This document shows positions 47,301 through 60,185 of a DNA stretch of 64,000 bases, piece by piece. Both the position numbers and the translations under genes were made by a program. The stretch's first letter is position 1; each line of letters begins with the position of its first letter. The notes under the pieces were generated by a model, which ran no database searches, had not been told where the DNA came from, and saw only the letters and a program-made list of their open reading frames with translations. Source of the stretch: Clusia tigrina (Eukaryota; Arthropoda; Insecta; Diptera; Clusiidae); NCBI GenBank assembly GCA_920105625.2, contig CAKKTE020000328.1, positions 3,038,001-3,102,000 on the forward strand. Reading direction: 5' to 3'.

Positions 47301-49998
47301 GGTTTGAGCGATAGCTTAAATTGAAAAGAGGCTCGAGTACTTTATTGTTACAAAATTTCAAGATTTTATGACTCTCCAGTAAAAAGTTACAAGCATTTGT
47401 ATGTTGCAAACTTTGATAGGTGTAGGATGTACCGTATACAAGTTAGGGCCATTTGAAGTTTTATCAGTGTTTGACATGGGACTCAAGGGTAGCATAGCTT
47501 TGAGCGATAGCTTAAATTGACAAGAGGCTCGAGTACTTTATTGTTACAAAATTTCAAGGTTTTATGAAGCTCCAGTAAAAAGTTACAAGCATTTGTATGT
47601 TGCAAACTTTGATAGGTGTAGGACGTACCGTATAGAAGTTAGAGCCATTTGAAGTTTTATCAGTGTTTGATTTGGGACTCAAGGGTAGCATAACTTTGAG
47701 CGATAGCTTAATTTGACAAGAGGCTCGAGTACTTTATTGTTACAAAATTTCAAGGTTTTATCACGCTCCAGTTAAATGTTAAAAGCATTTGTATATTGCA
47801 AACTTTGATAGGTGTAGGACGTACCGTATAGAAGTTATTGCCATTTGAAGTTTTATCAGTGTTTTATTTGGGACTCAAGGGTAGCATAGTTTTGAGCGAT
47901 AGCTGAAATTGACAAGAGGCTCGAGTACTTTATTGTTGCAAACATTTCAAGGTTGTATGACGCTCCAGTAAAAAGTTACAAGCATTTGTATGTTGCAAAC
48001 TCTGATAGGTATAGGACGTACCGTATAGAAGTTAGGGCCATTTGAAGTTTTATCAGTGTTTGATTTGGGACTCAAGGGTAGCATAGGTTTGAGCGATAGC
48101 TTAAATTGACAAGAGGCTCGAGTACTTTATTGTTACAAAATTTCAAGGTTTTATGATGCTCCAGTAAAAAGTTACAAGCATTTGTATGTTGCAAACTTTG
48201 ATAGGTGTAGGACGTACCGTATAGAAGTTAGGGCCATTCGAAGTTTTATCAGTGTTTGACTTGGGACTCAAGGGAAGCATAGCTTTGAGCGATAGCATAA
48301 ATTGAAAAGAGGCTCGAGTACTTTATTGTTACAAAAATTTCAAGGTTTTATGACGCTCCAGTAAAAACTTACAAGCATTTGTATGTTGCTAACTTTGATA
48401 GGTTTAGGACGTACTGTACAGAAGCTAGGGCCATTTGAAGTTTTATCAGTGTTTGATTTGGGACTCAAGGGTAGCATAGCTTTGAACGATAGCTTAAATT
48501 GACAAGAGGCTAGAGTACTTTATTGTTACAAAATTTCAAGGTTTTATGACGCTCCAGTAAAAAGTTACAAGCATTTGTATGTTACAAACTTTGATAGGTG
48601 TAGGACGTACCGTATAGAAGTTTTGATAGAAGCCATTTGAAGTTTTATCAGTGTTTGATTTGAGACTCAAGGGTAGCATAGCTTTCAGCGATAGCTTAAA
48701 TTGACAAGAGGCTCGAGTACTTTATTGTTACAAAATTTCAAGGTTTTATGAAGCTCCAGTAAAAAGTTACAAGCATTTGTATGTTGCAAACTTTGATAGG
48801 TGTAGGACGTACAGTATAAAAGTTACAGCCATTTGAAGTTTTATCAGTGTTTGCTTTAGGACTCAAGGGTATCATAGCTTTGAGCGATAGCTTAATTTGA
48901 CAAGAGGCTCGAGTACTTTATTGTTACAAAACTTCAAGGTTCTATGACGCTCCAGTAAAAAGTTACAAGCATTTGTATGTTGCAAAATTTGATAGGTGTA
49001 GGACGTACCGTTTAGAAGTTAGGGCCATTTGAAGTTTTATCAGTGTTTGGTTTGGGGCTCAAGGGTAGCATAGTTTTCAGCGATAGCTTAAATTGACCAG
49101 AGGCTCGAGTACTTTATTGATACAAAAATTTCAAGGTTTTATGACGCTCCAGTAAAAAGTTACAAGCATTTGTATGTTGCAAACTCTGATAGGTGTAGGA
49201 CGTACCGTATAGAAGTTAGGGCCATTTGAAGTTTTATCAGTGTTTGATTTGGGACTCAAGGGTAGCATAGGTTTGAGCGATAGCTTAAATTGACAAGACG
49301 CTCGAGTACTTTATCAAGGTTTTTTGATGCTCCAGTAAAAAGTTACAAGCATTTGTATGTTGCAAACTTTGATAGGTGTAGGACGTACCGTATAGAAGTT
49401 AGGGTCATTTGAAATTCTATCAGTGTTTGTTTTGGGACTCAAGGGTAGCATAGCTTTGAGCGATAGCTTAAATTGACAAGAGGCTCGAGTACTTTATTGT
49501 TACAAAATTTCAAAGTTTTATGACGCTCCAGGAAAAAGTTACAAGCATTTGTATGTTGCAAACTTTGATAGGTGTAGGACGTACCGTATAGAAGTTAGGG
49601 TCAATTGAAATTTTATCAGTGTTTGATTTGGGACTCAAGGGTAGCATAGCTTTGAGCGATAGCTTAAATTGACAAGAGGCTCGAGTACTTTATTGTAAAA
49701 AAATTTCAAGGTTTTATGACGCTTCGGTAAAAAGTTACAAGCATTTCTATGTTGCAAACTTTGATAGGTGTAGGACGTACCGTATAGAAGTTAGGGCCAT
49801 TTGAAGTTTTTTCAGTGTTTGATTTGGGACTCAAGGGTAGCATAGCTTTGAGCGATAGCTTAAATTGACAAGAGGCTCGAGTACTTTTTTGTTACAAAAT
49901 TTCAAGGTTTTATGACGCTCCAGTAAAAAGTTGCAAGCATTTGTATGTTTGCAAACTTTGATAGGTGTAGGACGTACCGTATAGAAGTTAGGGTCATT
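41340..49998 (+). repeat. Large super-repeat, copy 2 (about 8.66 kb)
   Basis: This second copy follows copy 1 almost directly. It holds two extra monomers at about 44130-44520, carrying GCAATCTTTG, GGTATCATAGC, TTCTATGACG, TATATTGTAAAC, GTACCGTTTAG and GGGAATCAAGG, which resemble its own first monomers. It shares the net 31-bp deletion (44953), the tandem GACATGGGA pair (about 46099 and 46295), the 14-mer anchor (47090) and the 6-bp insertion with one substitution (AGTTTTGATAGAAGCC, about 48613). After about 49998 it no longer matches copy 1 but continues into another 14-mer unit. Confidence 0.88.
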
Positions 49999-52900
49999 TG
50001 AAATTTTATCAGTTTTTGATTTGGGACTCAAGGGTAGCATAGGTTTGAGCGATAGCTTAAATTGAAAAGAGGCTCGAGTACTTTATTGTTACAAAATTTA
50101 AAGATTTTATGACTCTCCAGTAAAAAGTTACAAGCATTTGTATGTTGCAAACTTTGATAGGTGTAGGATGTACCGTATACAAGTTAGGGCCATTTGAAGT
50201 TTTATCAGTGTTTGACATGGGACTCAAGGGTAGCATAGCTTTGAGCGATAGCTTAAATTGACAAGAGGCTCGAGTACTTTATTGTTACAAAATTTCAAGG
50301 TTTTATGAAGCTCCAGTAAAAAGTTACAAGCATTTGTATGTTGCAAACTTTGATAGGTGTAGGACGTACCGTATAGAAGTTAGAGCCATTTGTAGTTTTA
50401 TCAGTGTTTGATTTGGGACTCAAGGGTAGCATAACTTTGAGCGATAGCTTAATTTGACAAGAGGCTCGAGTACTTTATTGTTACAAAATTTCAAGGTTTT
50501 ATCACGCTCCAGTTAAATGTTACAAGCATTTGTATATTGCAAACTTTGATAGGTGTAGGACGTACCGTATAGAAGTTATTGCCATTTGAAGTTTTATCAG
50601 TGTTTTATTTGGGACTCAAGGGTAGCATAGTTTTGAGCGATAGCTGAAATTGACAAGAGGCTCGAGTACTTTATTGTTGCAAACATTTCAAGGTTGTATG
50701 ACGCTCCAGTAAAAAGTTACAAGCATTTGTATGTTGCAAACTCTGATAGGTATAGGACGTACCGTATTGAAGTTAGGGCCATTTGAAGTTTTATCAGTAT
50801 TTGATTTGGGACTCAAGGGTAGCATAGGTTTGAGCGATAGCTTAAATTGACAAGAGGCTCGAGTACTTTATTGTTACAAAATTTCAAGGTTTTATGATGC
50901 TCCAGTAAAAAGTTACAAGCATTTGTATGTTGCAAACTTTGATAGGTGTAGGACGTACCGTATAGAAGTTAGGGCCATTCAAAGTTTTATCAGTGTTTGA
51001 CTTGGGACTCAAGGGAAGCATAGCTTTGAGCGATAGCATAAATTGAAAAGAGGCTCGAGTACTTTATTGTTACAAAAATTTCAAGGTTTTATGACGCTCC
51101 AGTAAAAACTTACAAGCATTTGTATGTTGCTAGCTTTGATAGGTTTAGGACGTACTGTACAGAAGCTAGGGCCATTTGAAGTTTTATCAGTGTTCGATTT
51201 GGGACTCAAGGGTAGCATAGCTTTGAACGATAGCTTAAATTGACAAGAGGCTAGAGTACTTTATTGTTACAAAATTTCAAGGTTTTATGACGCTCCAGTA
51301 AAAAGTTACAAGCATTTGTATGTTACAAACTTTGATAGGTGTAGGACGTACCGTATAGAAGTTAGGGCCATTTGAAGTTTTATCAGTGTTTGATTTGAGA
51401 CTCAAGGGTAGCATAGCTTTCAGCGATAGCTTAAATTGACAAGAGGCTCGAGTACTTTATTGTTACAAAATTTCAAGGTTTTATGAAGCTCCAGTAAAAA
51501 GTTACAAGCATTTGTATGTTGCAAACTTTGATAGGTGTAGGAGGTACGGTATAAAAGTTACAGCCATTTGAAGTTTTATAAGTGTTTGCGTTAGGACTCA
51601 AGGGTATCATAGCTTTGAGCGATAGCTTAATTTGACAAGAGGCTCGAGTACTTTATTGTTACAAAATTTCAAGGTTCTATGACGCTCCAGTAAAAAGTTA
51701 CAAGCATTTGTATATTGCAAAATTTGATAGGTGTAGGACGTACCGTTTAGAAGTTAGGGCCTTTGAAGTTTTATCAGTGTTTGGTTTGGGGCTCAAGGGT
51801 AGCATAGTTTTCAGCGATAGCTTAAATTGACCAGAGGCTCGAGTACTTTATTGATACAAAAATTTCAAGGTTTTATGACGCTCCAGTAAAAAGTTACAAG
51901 CATTTGTATGTTGCAAACTCTAATAGGTGTAGGACGTACCGTATAGAAGTTAGGGCCATTTGAAGTTTTATCAGTGTTTGATTTGGGACTCAAGGGTAGC
52001 ATAGGTTTGAGCGATAGCTTAAATTGACAAGACTTGAGTACTTTATCAAGGTTTTTTGATGCTCCAGTAAAAAGTTACAAGCATTTGTATGTTGCAAACT
52101 TTGATAGGTGTAGGACGTACCGTATAGAAGTTAGGGTCATTTGAAATTCTATCAGTGTTTGTTTTGGGACTCAAGGGTAGCATAGCTTTGAGCGATAGCT
52201 TAAATTGACAAGAGGCTCGAGTACTTTATTGTTACAAAATTTCAAAGTTTTATGACGCTCCAGGGAAAAGTTACAAGCATTTGTATGTTGCAAACTTTGA
52301 TAGGTGTAGGACGTACCGTATAGAAGTTAGGGTCAATTGAAATTTTATCAGTGTTTGATTTGGGACTCAAGGGTAGCATAGCTTTGAGCGATAGCTTAAA
52401 TTAACAAGAGGCTCGAGTACTTTATTGTAAAAAAATTTCAAGGTTTTATGACGCTTCGGTAAAAAGTTACAAGCATTTCTATGTTGCAAACTTTGATAGG
52501 TGTAGGACGTACCGTATAGAAGTTAGGGCCATTTGAAGTTTTTTCAGTGTTTGATTTGGGACTCAAGGGTAGCATAGCTTTGAGCGATAGCTTAAATTGA
52601 CAAGAGGCTCGAGTACTTTTTTGTTACAAAATTTCAAGGTTTTATGACGCTCCAGTAAAAAGTTGCAAGCATTTGTATGTTTGCAAACTTTGATAGGTGT
52701 AGGACGTACCGTATAGAAGTTAGGGTCATTTGAAATTTTATCAGTTTTTGATTTGGGACTCAAGGGTAGCATAGGTTTGAGCGATAGCTTAAATTGAAAA
52801 GAGGCTCGAGTACTTTATTGTTACAAAATTTCAAGATTTTATGACTCTCCAGTAAAAAGTTACAAGCATTTGTATGTTGCAAACTTTGATAGGTGTAGGA

Positions 52901-55250
52901 TGTACCGTATACAAGTTAGGGCCATTTGAAGTTTTATCAGTGTTTGACATGGGACTCAAGGGTAGCATAGCTTTGAGCGATAGCTTAAATTGACAAGAGG
53001 CTCGAATACTTTATTGTTACAAAATTTCAAGGTTTTATGAAGCTCCAGTAAAAAGTTACAAGCATTTGTATGTTGCAAACTTTGATAGGTGTAGGACGTA
53101 CCGTATAGAAGTTAGAGCCATTTGAACTTTTATCAGTGTTTGATTTGGGACTCAAGGGTAGCATAACTTTGAGCGATAGCTTAATTTGACAAGAGGCTCG
53201 AGTACTTTATTGTTACAAAATTTCAAGGTTTTATCACGCTCCAGTTAAATGTTACAAGCATTTGTATATTGCAAACTTTGATAGGTGTAGGACGTACCGT
53301 ATAGAAGTTATTGCCATTTGAAGTTTTATCAGTGTTTTATTTGGGACTCAAGGGTAGCATAGTTTTGAGCGATAGCTGAAATTGACAAGAGGCTCGAGTA
53401 CTTTATTGTTGCAAACATTTCAAGGTTGTATGACGCTCCAGTAAAAAGTTACAAGCATTTGTATGTTGCAAACTCTGATAGGTATAGGACGTACCGTATA
53501 GAAGTTAGGGCCATTTGAAGTTTTATCAGTATTTGATTTGGGACTCAAGGGTAGCATAGGTTTGAGCGATAGCTTAAATTGACAAGAGGCTCGAGTACTT
53601 TATTGTTACAAAATTTCAAGGTTTTATGATGCTCCAGTAAAAAGTTACAAGCATTTGTATGTTGCAAACTTTGATAGGTGTAGGACGTACCGTATAGAAG
53701 TGAGGGCCATTCGAAGTTTTATCAGTGTTTGACTTGGGACTCAAGGGAAGCATAGCTTTGAGCGATAGCATAAATTGAAAAGAGGCTCGAGTACTTTATT
53801 GTTACAAAAATTTCAAGGTTTTATGACGCTCCAGTAAAAACTTACAAGCATTTGTATGTTGCTAACTTTGATAGGTTTAGGACGTACTGTACAGAAGCTA
53901 GGGCCATTTGAAGTTTTATCAGTGTTTGATTTGGGACTCAAGGGTAGCATAGCTTTGAACGATAGCTTAAATTGACAAGAGGCTAGAGTACTTTATTGTT
54001 ACAAAATTTCAAGGTTTTATGACGCTCCAGTAAAAAGTTACAAGCATTTGTATGTTACAAACTTTGATAGGTGTAGGACGTACCGTATAGAAGTTAGGGC
54101 CATTTGAAGTTTTATCAGTGTTTGATTTGAGACTCAAGGGTAGCATAGCTTTCAGCGATAGCTTAAATTGACAAGAGGCTCGAGTACTTTATTGTTACAA
54201 AATTTCAAGGTTTTATGAAGCTCCAGTAAAAAGTTACAAGCATTTGTATGTTGCAAACTTTGATAGGTGTAGGACGTACAGTATAAAAGTTACAGCCATT
54301 TGAAGTTTTATCAGTGTTTGCTTTAGGACTCAAGGGTATCATAGCTTTGAGCGATAGCTTAATTTGACAAGAGTCTCGAGTACTTTATTGTTACAAAATT
54401 TCAAGGTTCTATGACGCTCCAGTAAAAAGTTACAAGCATTTGTATATTGCAAAATTTGATAGGTGTAGGACGTACCGTTTAGAAGTTAGGGCCATTTGAA
54501 GTTTTATCAGTGTTTGGTTTGGGGCTCAAGGGTAGCATAGTTTTCAGCGATAGCTTAAATTGACCAGAGGCTCGAGTACTTTATTGATACAAAAATTTCA
54601 AGGTTTTATGACGCTCCAGTAAAAAGTTACAAGCATTTGTATGTTGCAAACTCTGATAGGTGTAGGACGTACCGTATAGAAGTTAGGGCCATTTGAAGTT
54701 TTATCAGTGTTTGATTTGGGACTCAAGGGTAGCATAGGTTTGAGCGATAGCTTAAATTGACAAGACGCTCGAGTACTTTATCAAGGTTTTTTGATGCTCC
54801 AGTAAAAAGTTACAAGCATTTGTATGTTGCAAACTTTGGTAGGTGTAGGACGTACCGTATAGAAGTTAGGGTCATTTGAACTTCTATCAGTGTTTGTTTT
54901 GGGACTCAAGGGTAGCATAGCTTTGAGCGATAGCTTAAATTGACAAGAGGCTCGAGTACTTTATTGTTACAAAATTTCAAAGTTTTATGACGCTCCAGGA
55001 AAAAGTTACAAGCATTTGTATGTTGCAAACTTTGATAGGTGTAGGACGTACCGTATAGAAGTTAGGGTCAATTGAAATTTTATCAGTGTTTGATTTGGGA
55101 CTCAAGGGTAGCATAGCTTTGAGCGATAGCTTAAATTGACAAGAGGCTCGAGTACTTTATTGTAAAAAAATTTCAAGGTTTTATGACGCTTCGGTAAAAA
55201 GTTACAAGCATTTCTATGTTGCAAACTTTGATAGGTGTAGGACGTACCGT
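47090..55250 (+). repeat. 14-mer HOR, three consecutive units (2741, 2732 and about 2690 bp)
   Basis: The unit described at 38142 is tandemly repeated with anchors at 47090, 49831 and 52563. The first unit has the 6-bp insertion (about 48613); the second and third have the ordinary GTTAGGGCC at that place. The second unit has further small losses: GGGCCTTTGAAG (1 bp, about 51758) and GACTTGAGTAC (about 52032). The third ends near 55250, where CCATTGGAAG with GACTAAAGG replaces the expected anchor. Because the first unit belongs to super-repeat copy 2, the 14-mer expanded after, or at the right edge of, the 8.9-kb duplication. Confidence 0.87.
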
Positions 55251-56681
55251 ATAGAAGTTAGGGCCATTGGAAGTTTTATCAGTGTTTGATTTGGGACTAA
55301 AGGGTAGCATAGCTTTGAGCGATAGCTTAAATTGAAAAGAGGCTCGAGTACTTTATTGTTACAAAATTTCAAGGCTTTATGACGCTCCAGTAAAAAGTTA
55401 CAAGCATTTGTATGTTGCAAACTTAAATAGGTGTAGGACGTACCGTATAGAAGTTAGGGCCATTTGATGTTTTATCAGTGTTTGATTTTGGACTCAAGGG
55501 TAGCATAGTTTTCAGCGATAGCTTAAATTGATAAGAGGCTCGAGTACTTTATTGTTACAAAATTTCAAGGTTTTATGAAGCTCCAGTAAAAAGTTACAAG
55601 CATTTGTATGTTGCAAACTTTGATAGGTGTAGGACGTACCGTATAAAAGTTAGAGCCATTTGAAGTTTTATCAGTGTTTGATTTGGGACTCAAGGGTAGC
55701 GATAGCTTAATTGGACAAGAGGCTCGAGTACTTTATTGTTACAAAATTTCAAAGTTTTTTTGACGCTCCAGTAAAAAGTTACAAGCATTTGTATGTTGCA
55801 AACTTTGATAGGTGTAGGACGTACCGTATAGAAGTTAGGGCCATTTGAAGTTTTATTAGTGTTTGATTTGGGACTCAAGGGTAGCATAGCTTTCAGCGAT
55901 AGCTTAAATTGACAAGAGGCTCGAGTACTTTATTGTTACGAAATTTCAAGGTTTTATGACGCTCCAGTAAAAAGTTACAAGCATTTGTATATTGCAAACT
56001 TTGATAGGTGTAGGACGTACCGTATAGAAGTTAGGCCCATTTGAAGTTTTTTCAGTGTTTGATTTGGGACCCAAGAGTAGCATAGTTTTGAGCGATAGCT
56101 TAAATTGACAAGAGGCTCGAGTACTTTATTGTTACAAAAATTGCAAGGTTTTATGACGCTCCAGTAAAAAGTTACAAGCATTTGTATGTTGCAAACTGTG
56201 ATAGGTGTAGGACGTACCGTATAGAAGTTAGGGTCATTTGAAGTTTTATCAGTGTTTGATTTGGGACTCAAAGGTAGCATAGGTTTGAGCGATAGCTTAA
56301 ATTGACAAGAGGCTCGAGTTCTTTATTGTTACAAAATTTCAAGGTTTCATGATGCTCCAGTAAAAAGTTACAAGCCTTTGTATGTTGCAAACTTTGATAG
56401 GTGTAGGACGTACCGTATAGAAGTTAGGGCCATTTGAAGTTTTTTCAGTGTTTGATTTGGGACTCAAGGGTAGCATAGCTTTGAGCGATAGCTTAAATTG
56501 ACAAGAGGCTCGAGTACTTTTTGTTACAAAATTTCAAGGTTTTATGACGCTCCAGTAAAAAGTTACAAGCATTTGTATGTTGCAAACTTTGATAGGTGTA
56601 GGACGTACCGTATTGCAGTTAGGGCCATTTGAAGTTTTATCAGTGTTTGATTTGGGACTCAAGGGTAGCATAGCTTTGAGC
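53175..56681 (+). repeat. 3507-bp tandem duplication, copy 1 (18-mer)
   Basis: The copy combines the end of a 14-mer unit (53175 to about 55250) with a block of the 30.7-kb type (about 55250-56680). Markers matched at exactly 3507 bp include TTAATTTGACAAG (53181 and 56688), CATTTCTATG with CCATTGGAAG (55214 and 58721), a 12-bp deletion monomer (about 55697 and 59204), GTATATTGC with TTAGGCCCATTTG (about 56030 and 59537) and AACTGTGATAGG (about 56195 and 59702). The 21-bp shortfall from 18 x 196 reflects internal deletions of 13, 12 and 1-2 bp partly offset by 1-bp insertions. Confidence 0.88.
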
Positions 56682-59600
56682 GATAGCTTAATTTGACAAG
56701 AGGCTCGAGTACTTTATTGTTACAAAATTTCAAGGTTTTATCACGCTCCAGTTAAATGTTACAAGCATTTGTATATTGCAAACTTTGATAGGTGTAGGAC
56801 GTACCGTATAGAAGTTATTGCCATTTGAAGTTTTATCAGTGTTTTATTTGGGACTCAAGGGTAGCATAGTTTTGAGCGATAGCTGAAATTGACAAGAGGC
56901 TCGAGTACTTTATTGTTGCAAACATTTCAAGGTTGTATGACGCTCCAGTAAAAAGTTACAAGCATTTGTATGTTGCAAACTCTGATAGGTATAGGACGTA
57001 CCGTATAGAAGTTAGGGCCATTTGAAGTTTTATCAGTATTTGATTTGGGACTCAAGGGTAGCATAGGTTTGAGCGATAGCTTAAATTGACAAGAGGCTCG
57101 AGTACTTTATTGTTACAAAATTTCAAGGTTTTATGATGCTCCAGTAAAAAGTTACAAGCATTTGTATGTTGCAAACTTTGATAGGTGTAGGACGTACCGT
57201 ATAGAAGTGAGGGCCATTCGAAGTTTTATCAGTGTTTGACTTGGGACTCAAGGGAAGCATAGCTTTGAGCGATAGCATAAATTGAAAAGAGGCTCGAGTA
57301 CTTTATTGTTACAAAAATTTCAAGGTTTTATGACGCTCCAGTAAAAACTTACAAGCATTTGTATGTTGCTAACTTTGATAGGTTTAGGACGTACTGTACA
57401 GAAGCTAGGGCCACTTGAAGTTTTATCAGTGTTTGATTTGGGACTCAAGGGTAGCATAGCTTTGAACGATAGCTTAAATTGACAAGAGGCTAGAGTACTT
57501 TATTGTTACAAAATTTCAAGGTTTTATGACGCTCCAGTAAAAAGTTACAAGCATTTGTATGTTACAAACTTTGATAGGTGTAGGACGTACCGTATAGAAG
57601 TTAGGGCCATTTGAAGTTTTATCAGTGTTTGATTTGAGACTCAAGGGTAGCATAGCTTTCAGCGATAGCTTAAATTGACAAGAGGCTCGAGTACTTTATT
57701 GTTACAAAATTTCAAGGTTTTATGTAGCTCCAGTAAAAAGTTACAAGCATTTGTATGTTGCAAACTTTGATAGGTGTAGGACGTACAGTATAAAAGTTAC
57801 AGCCATTTGAAGTTTTATCAGTGTTTGCTTTAGGACTCAAGGGTATCATAGCTTTGAGCGATAGCTTAATTTGACAAGAGTCTCGAGTACTTTATTGTTA
57901 CAAAATTTCAAGGTTCTATGACGCTCCAGTAAAAAGTTACAAGCATTTGTATATTGCAAAATTTGATAGGTGTAGGACGTACCGTTTAGAAGTTAGGGCC
58001 ATTTGAAGTTTTATCAGTGTTTGGTTTGGGGCTCAAGGGTAGCATAGTTTTCAGCGATAGCTTAAATTGACCAGAGGCTCGAGTACTTTATTGATACAAA
58101 AATTTCAAGGTTTTATGACGCTCCAGTAAAAAGTTACAAGCATTTGTATGTTGCAAACTCTGATAGGTGTAGGACGTACCGTATAGAAGTTAGGGCCATT
58201 TGAAGTTTTATCAGTGTTTGATTTGGGACTCAAGGGTAGCATAGGTTTGAGCGATAGCTTAAATTGACAAGACGCTCGAGTACTTTATCAAGGTTTTTTG
58301 ATGCTCCAGTAAAAAGTTACAAGCATTTGTATGTTGCAAACTTTGGTAGGTGTAGGACGTACCGTATAGAAGTTAGGGTCATTTGAACTTCTATCAGTGT
58401 TTGTTTTGGGACTCAAGGGTAGCATAGCTTTGAGCGATAGCTTAAATTGACAAGAGGCTCGAGTACTTTATTGTTACAAAATTTCAAAGTTTTATGACGC
58501 TCCAGGAAAAAGTTACAAGCATTTGTATGTTGCAAACTTTGATAGGTGTAGGACGTACCGTATAGAAGTTAGGGTCAATTGAAATTTTATCAGTGTTTGA
58601 TTTGGGACTCAAGGGTAGCATAGCTTTGAGCGATAGCTTAAATTGACAAGAGGCTCGAGTACTTTATTGTAAAAAAATTTCAAGGTTTTATGACGCTTCG
58701 GTAAAAAGCTACAAGCATTTCTATGTTGCAAACTTTGATAGGTGTAGGACGTACCGTATAGAAGTTAGGGCCATTGGAAGTTTTATCAGTGTTTGATTTG
58801 GGACTAAAGGGTAGCATAGCTTTGAGCGATAGCTTAAATTGAAAAGAGGCTCGAGTACTTTATTGTTACAAAATTTCAAGGCTTTATGACGCTCCAGTAA
58901 AAAGTTACAAGCATTTGTATGTTGCAAACTTAAATAGGTGTAGGACGTACCGTATAGAAGTTAGGGCCATTTGATGTTTTATCAGTGTTTGATTTTGGAC
59001 TCAAGGGTAGCATAGTTTTCAGCGATAGCTTAAATTGATAAGAGGCTCGAGTACTTTATTGTTACAAAATTTCAAGGTTTTATGAAGCTCCAGTAAAAAG
59101 TTACAAGCATTTGTATGTTGCAAACTTTGATAGGTGTAGGACGTACCGTATAAAAGTTAGAGCCATTTGAAGTTTTATCAGTGTTTGATTTGGGACTCAA
59201 GGGTAGCGATAGCTTAATTGGACAAGAGGCTCGAGTACTTTATTGTTACAAAATTTCAAAGTTTTTTTGACGCTCCAGTAAAAAGTTACAAGCATTTGTA
59301 TGTTGCAAACTTTGATAGGTGTAGGACGTACCGTATAGAAGTTAGGGCCATTTGAAGTTTTATTAGTGTTTGATTTGGGACTCAAGGGTAGCATAGCTTT
59401 CAGCGATAGCTTAAATTGACAAGAGGCTCGAGTACTTTATTGTTACGAAATTTCAAGGTTTTATGACGCTCCAGTAAAAAGTTACAAGCATTTGTATATT
59501 GCAAACTTTGATAGGTGTAGGACGTACCGTATAGAAGTTAGGCCCATTTGAAGTTTTTTCAGTGTTTGATTTGGGACCCAAGAGTAGCATAGTTTTGAGC

Positions 59601-60185
59601 GATAGCTTAAATTGACAAGAGGCTCGAGTACTTTATTGTCACAAAAATTGCAAGGTTTTATGACGCTCCAGTAAAAAGTTACAAGCATTTGTATGTTGCA
59701 AACTGTGATAGGTGTAGGACGTACCGTATAGAAGTTAGGGTCATTTGAAGTTTTATCAGTGTTTGATTTGGGACTCAAGGGTAGCATAGGTTTGAGCGAT
59801 AGCTTAAATTGACAAGAGGCTCGAGTTCTTTATTGTTACAAAATTTCAAGGTTTCATGATGCTCCAGTAAAAAGTTACAAGCCTTTGTATGTTGCAAACT
59901 TTGATAGGTGTAGGACGTACCGTATAGAAGTTAGGGCCATTTGAAGTTTTTTCAGTGTTTGATTTGGGACTCAAGGGTAGCATAGCTTTGAGCGATAGCT
60001 TAAATTGACAAGAGGCTCGAGTACTTTTTGTTACAAAATTTCAAGGTTTTATGACGCTCCAGTAAAAAGTTACAAGCATTTGTATGTTGCAAACTTTGAT
60101 AGGTGTAGGACGTACCGTATTGCAGTTAGGGCCATTTGAAGTTTTATCAGCGTTTGATTTGGGACTCAAGGGTAGCATAGCTTTG
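56682..60185 (+). repeat. 3507-bp tandem duplication, copy 2
   Basis: This is a near-identical copy directly following copy 1. Few substitutions were seen, such as ATGTAGCTCC (57723) for ATGAAGCTCC, GGGCCACTTG (about 57409), AAAAAGCTAC (58704) for AAAAAGTTAC, ATTGTCACAAAAATTG (about 59637) and TCAGCGTTTG (about 60148). It ends with the GTATTGCAGTTAGGG monomer. Copy 1 then enters TTAATTTGAC, but here the array continues with TTAAATTGAC and CGATTACTTTATTG. Confidence 0.86.
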
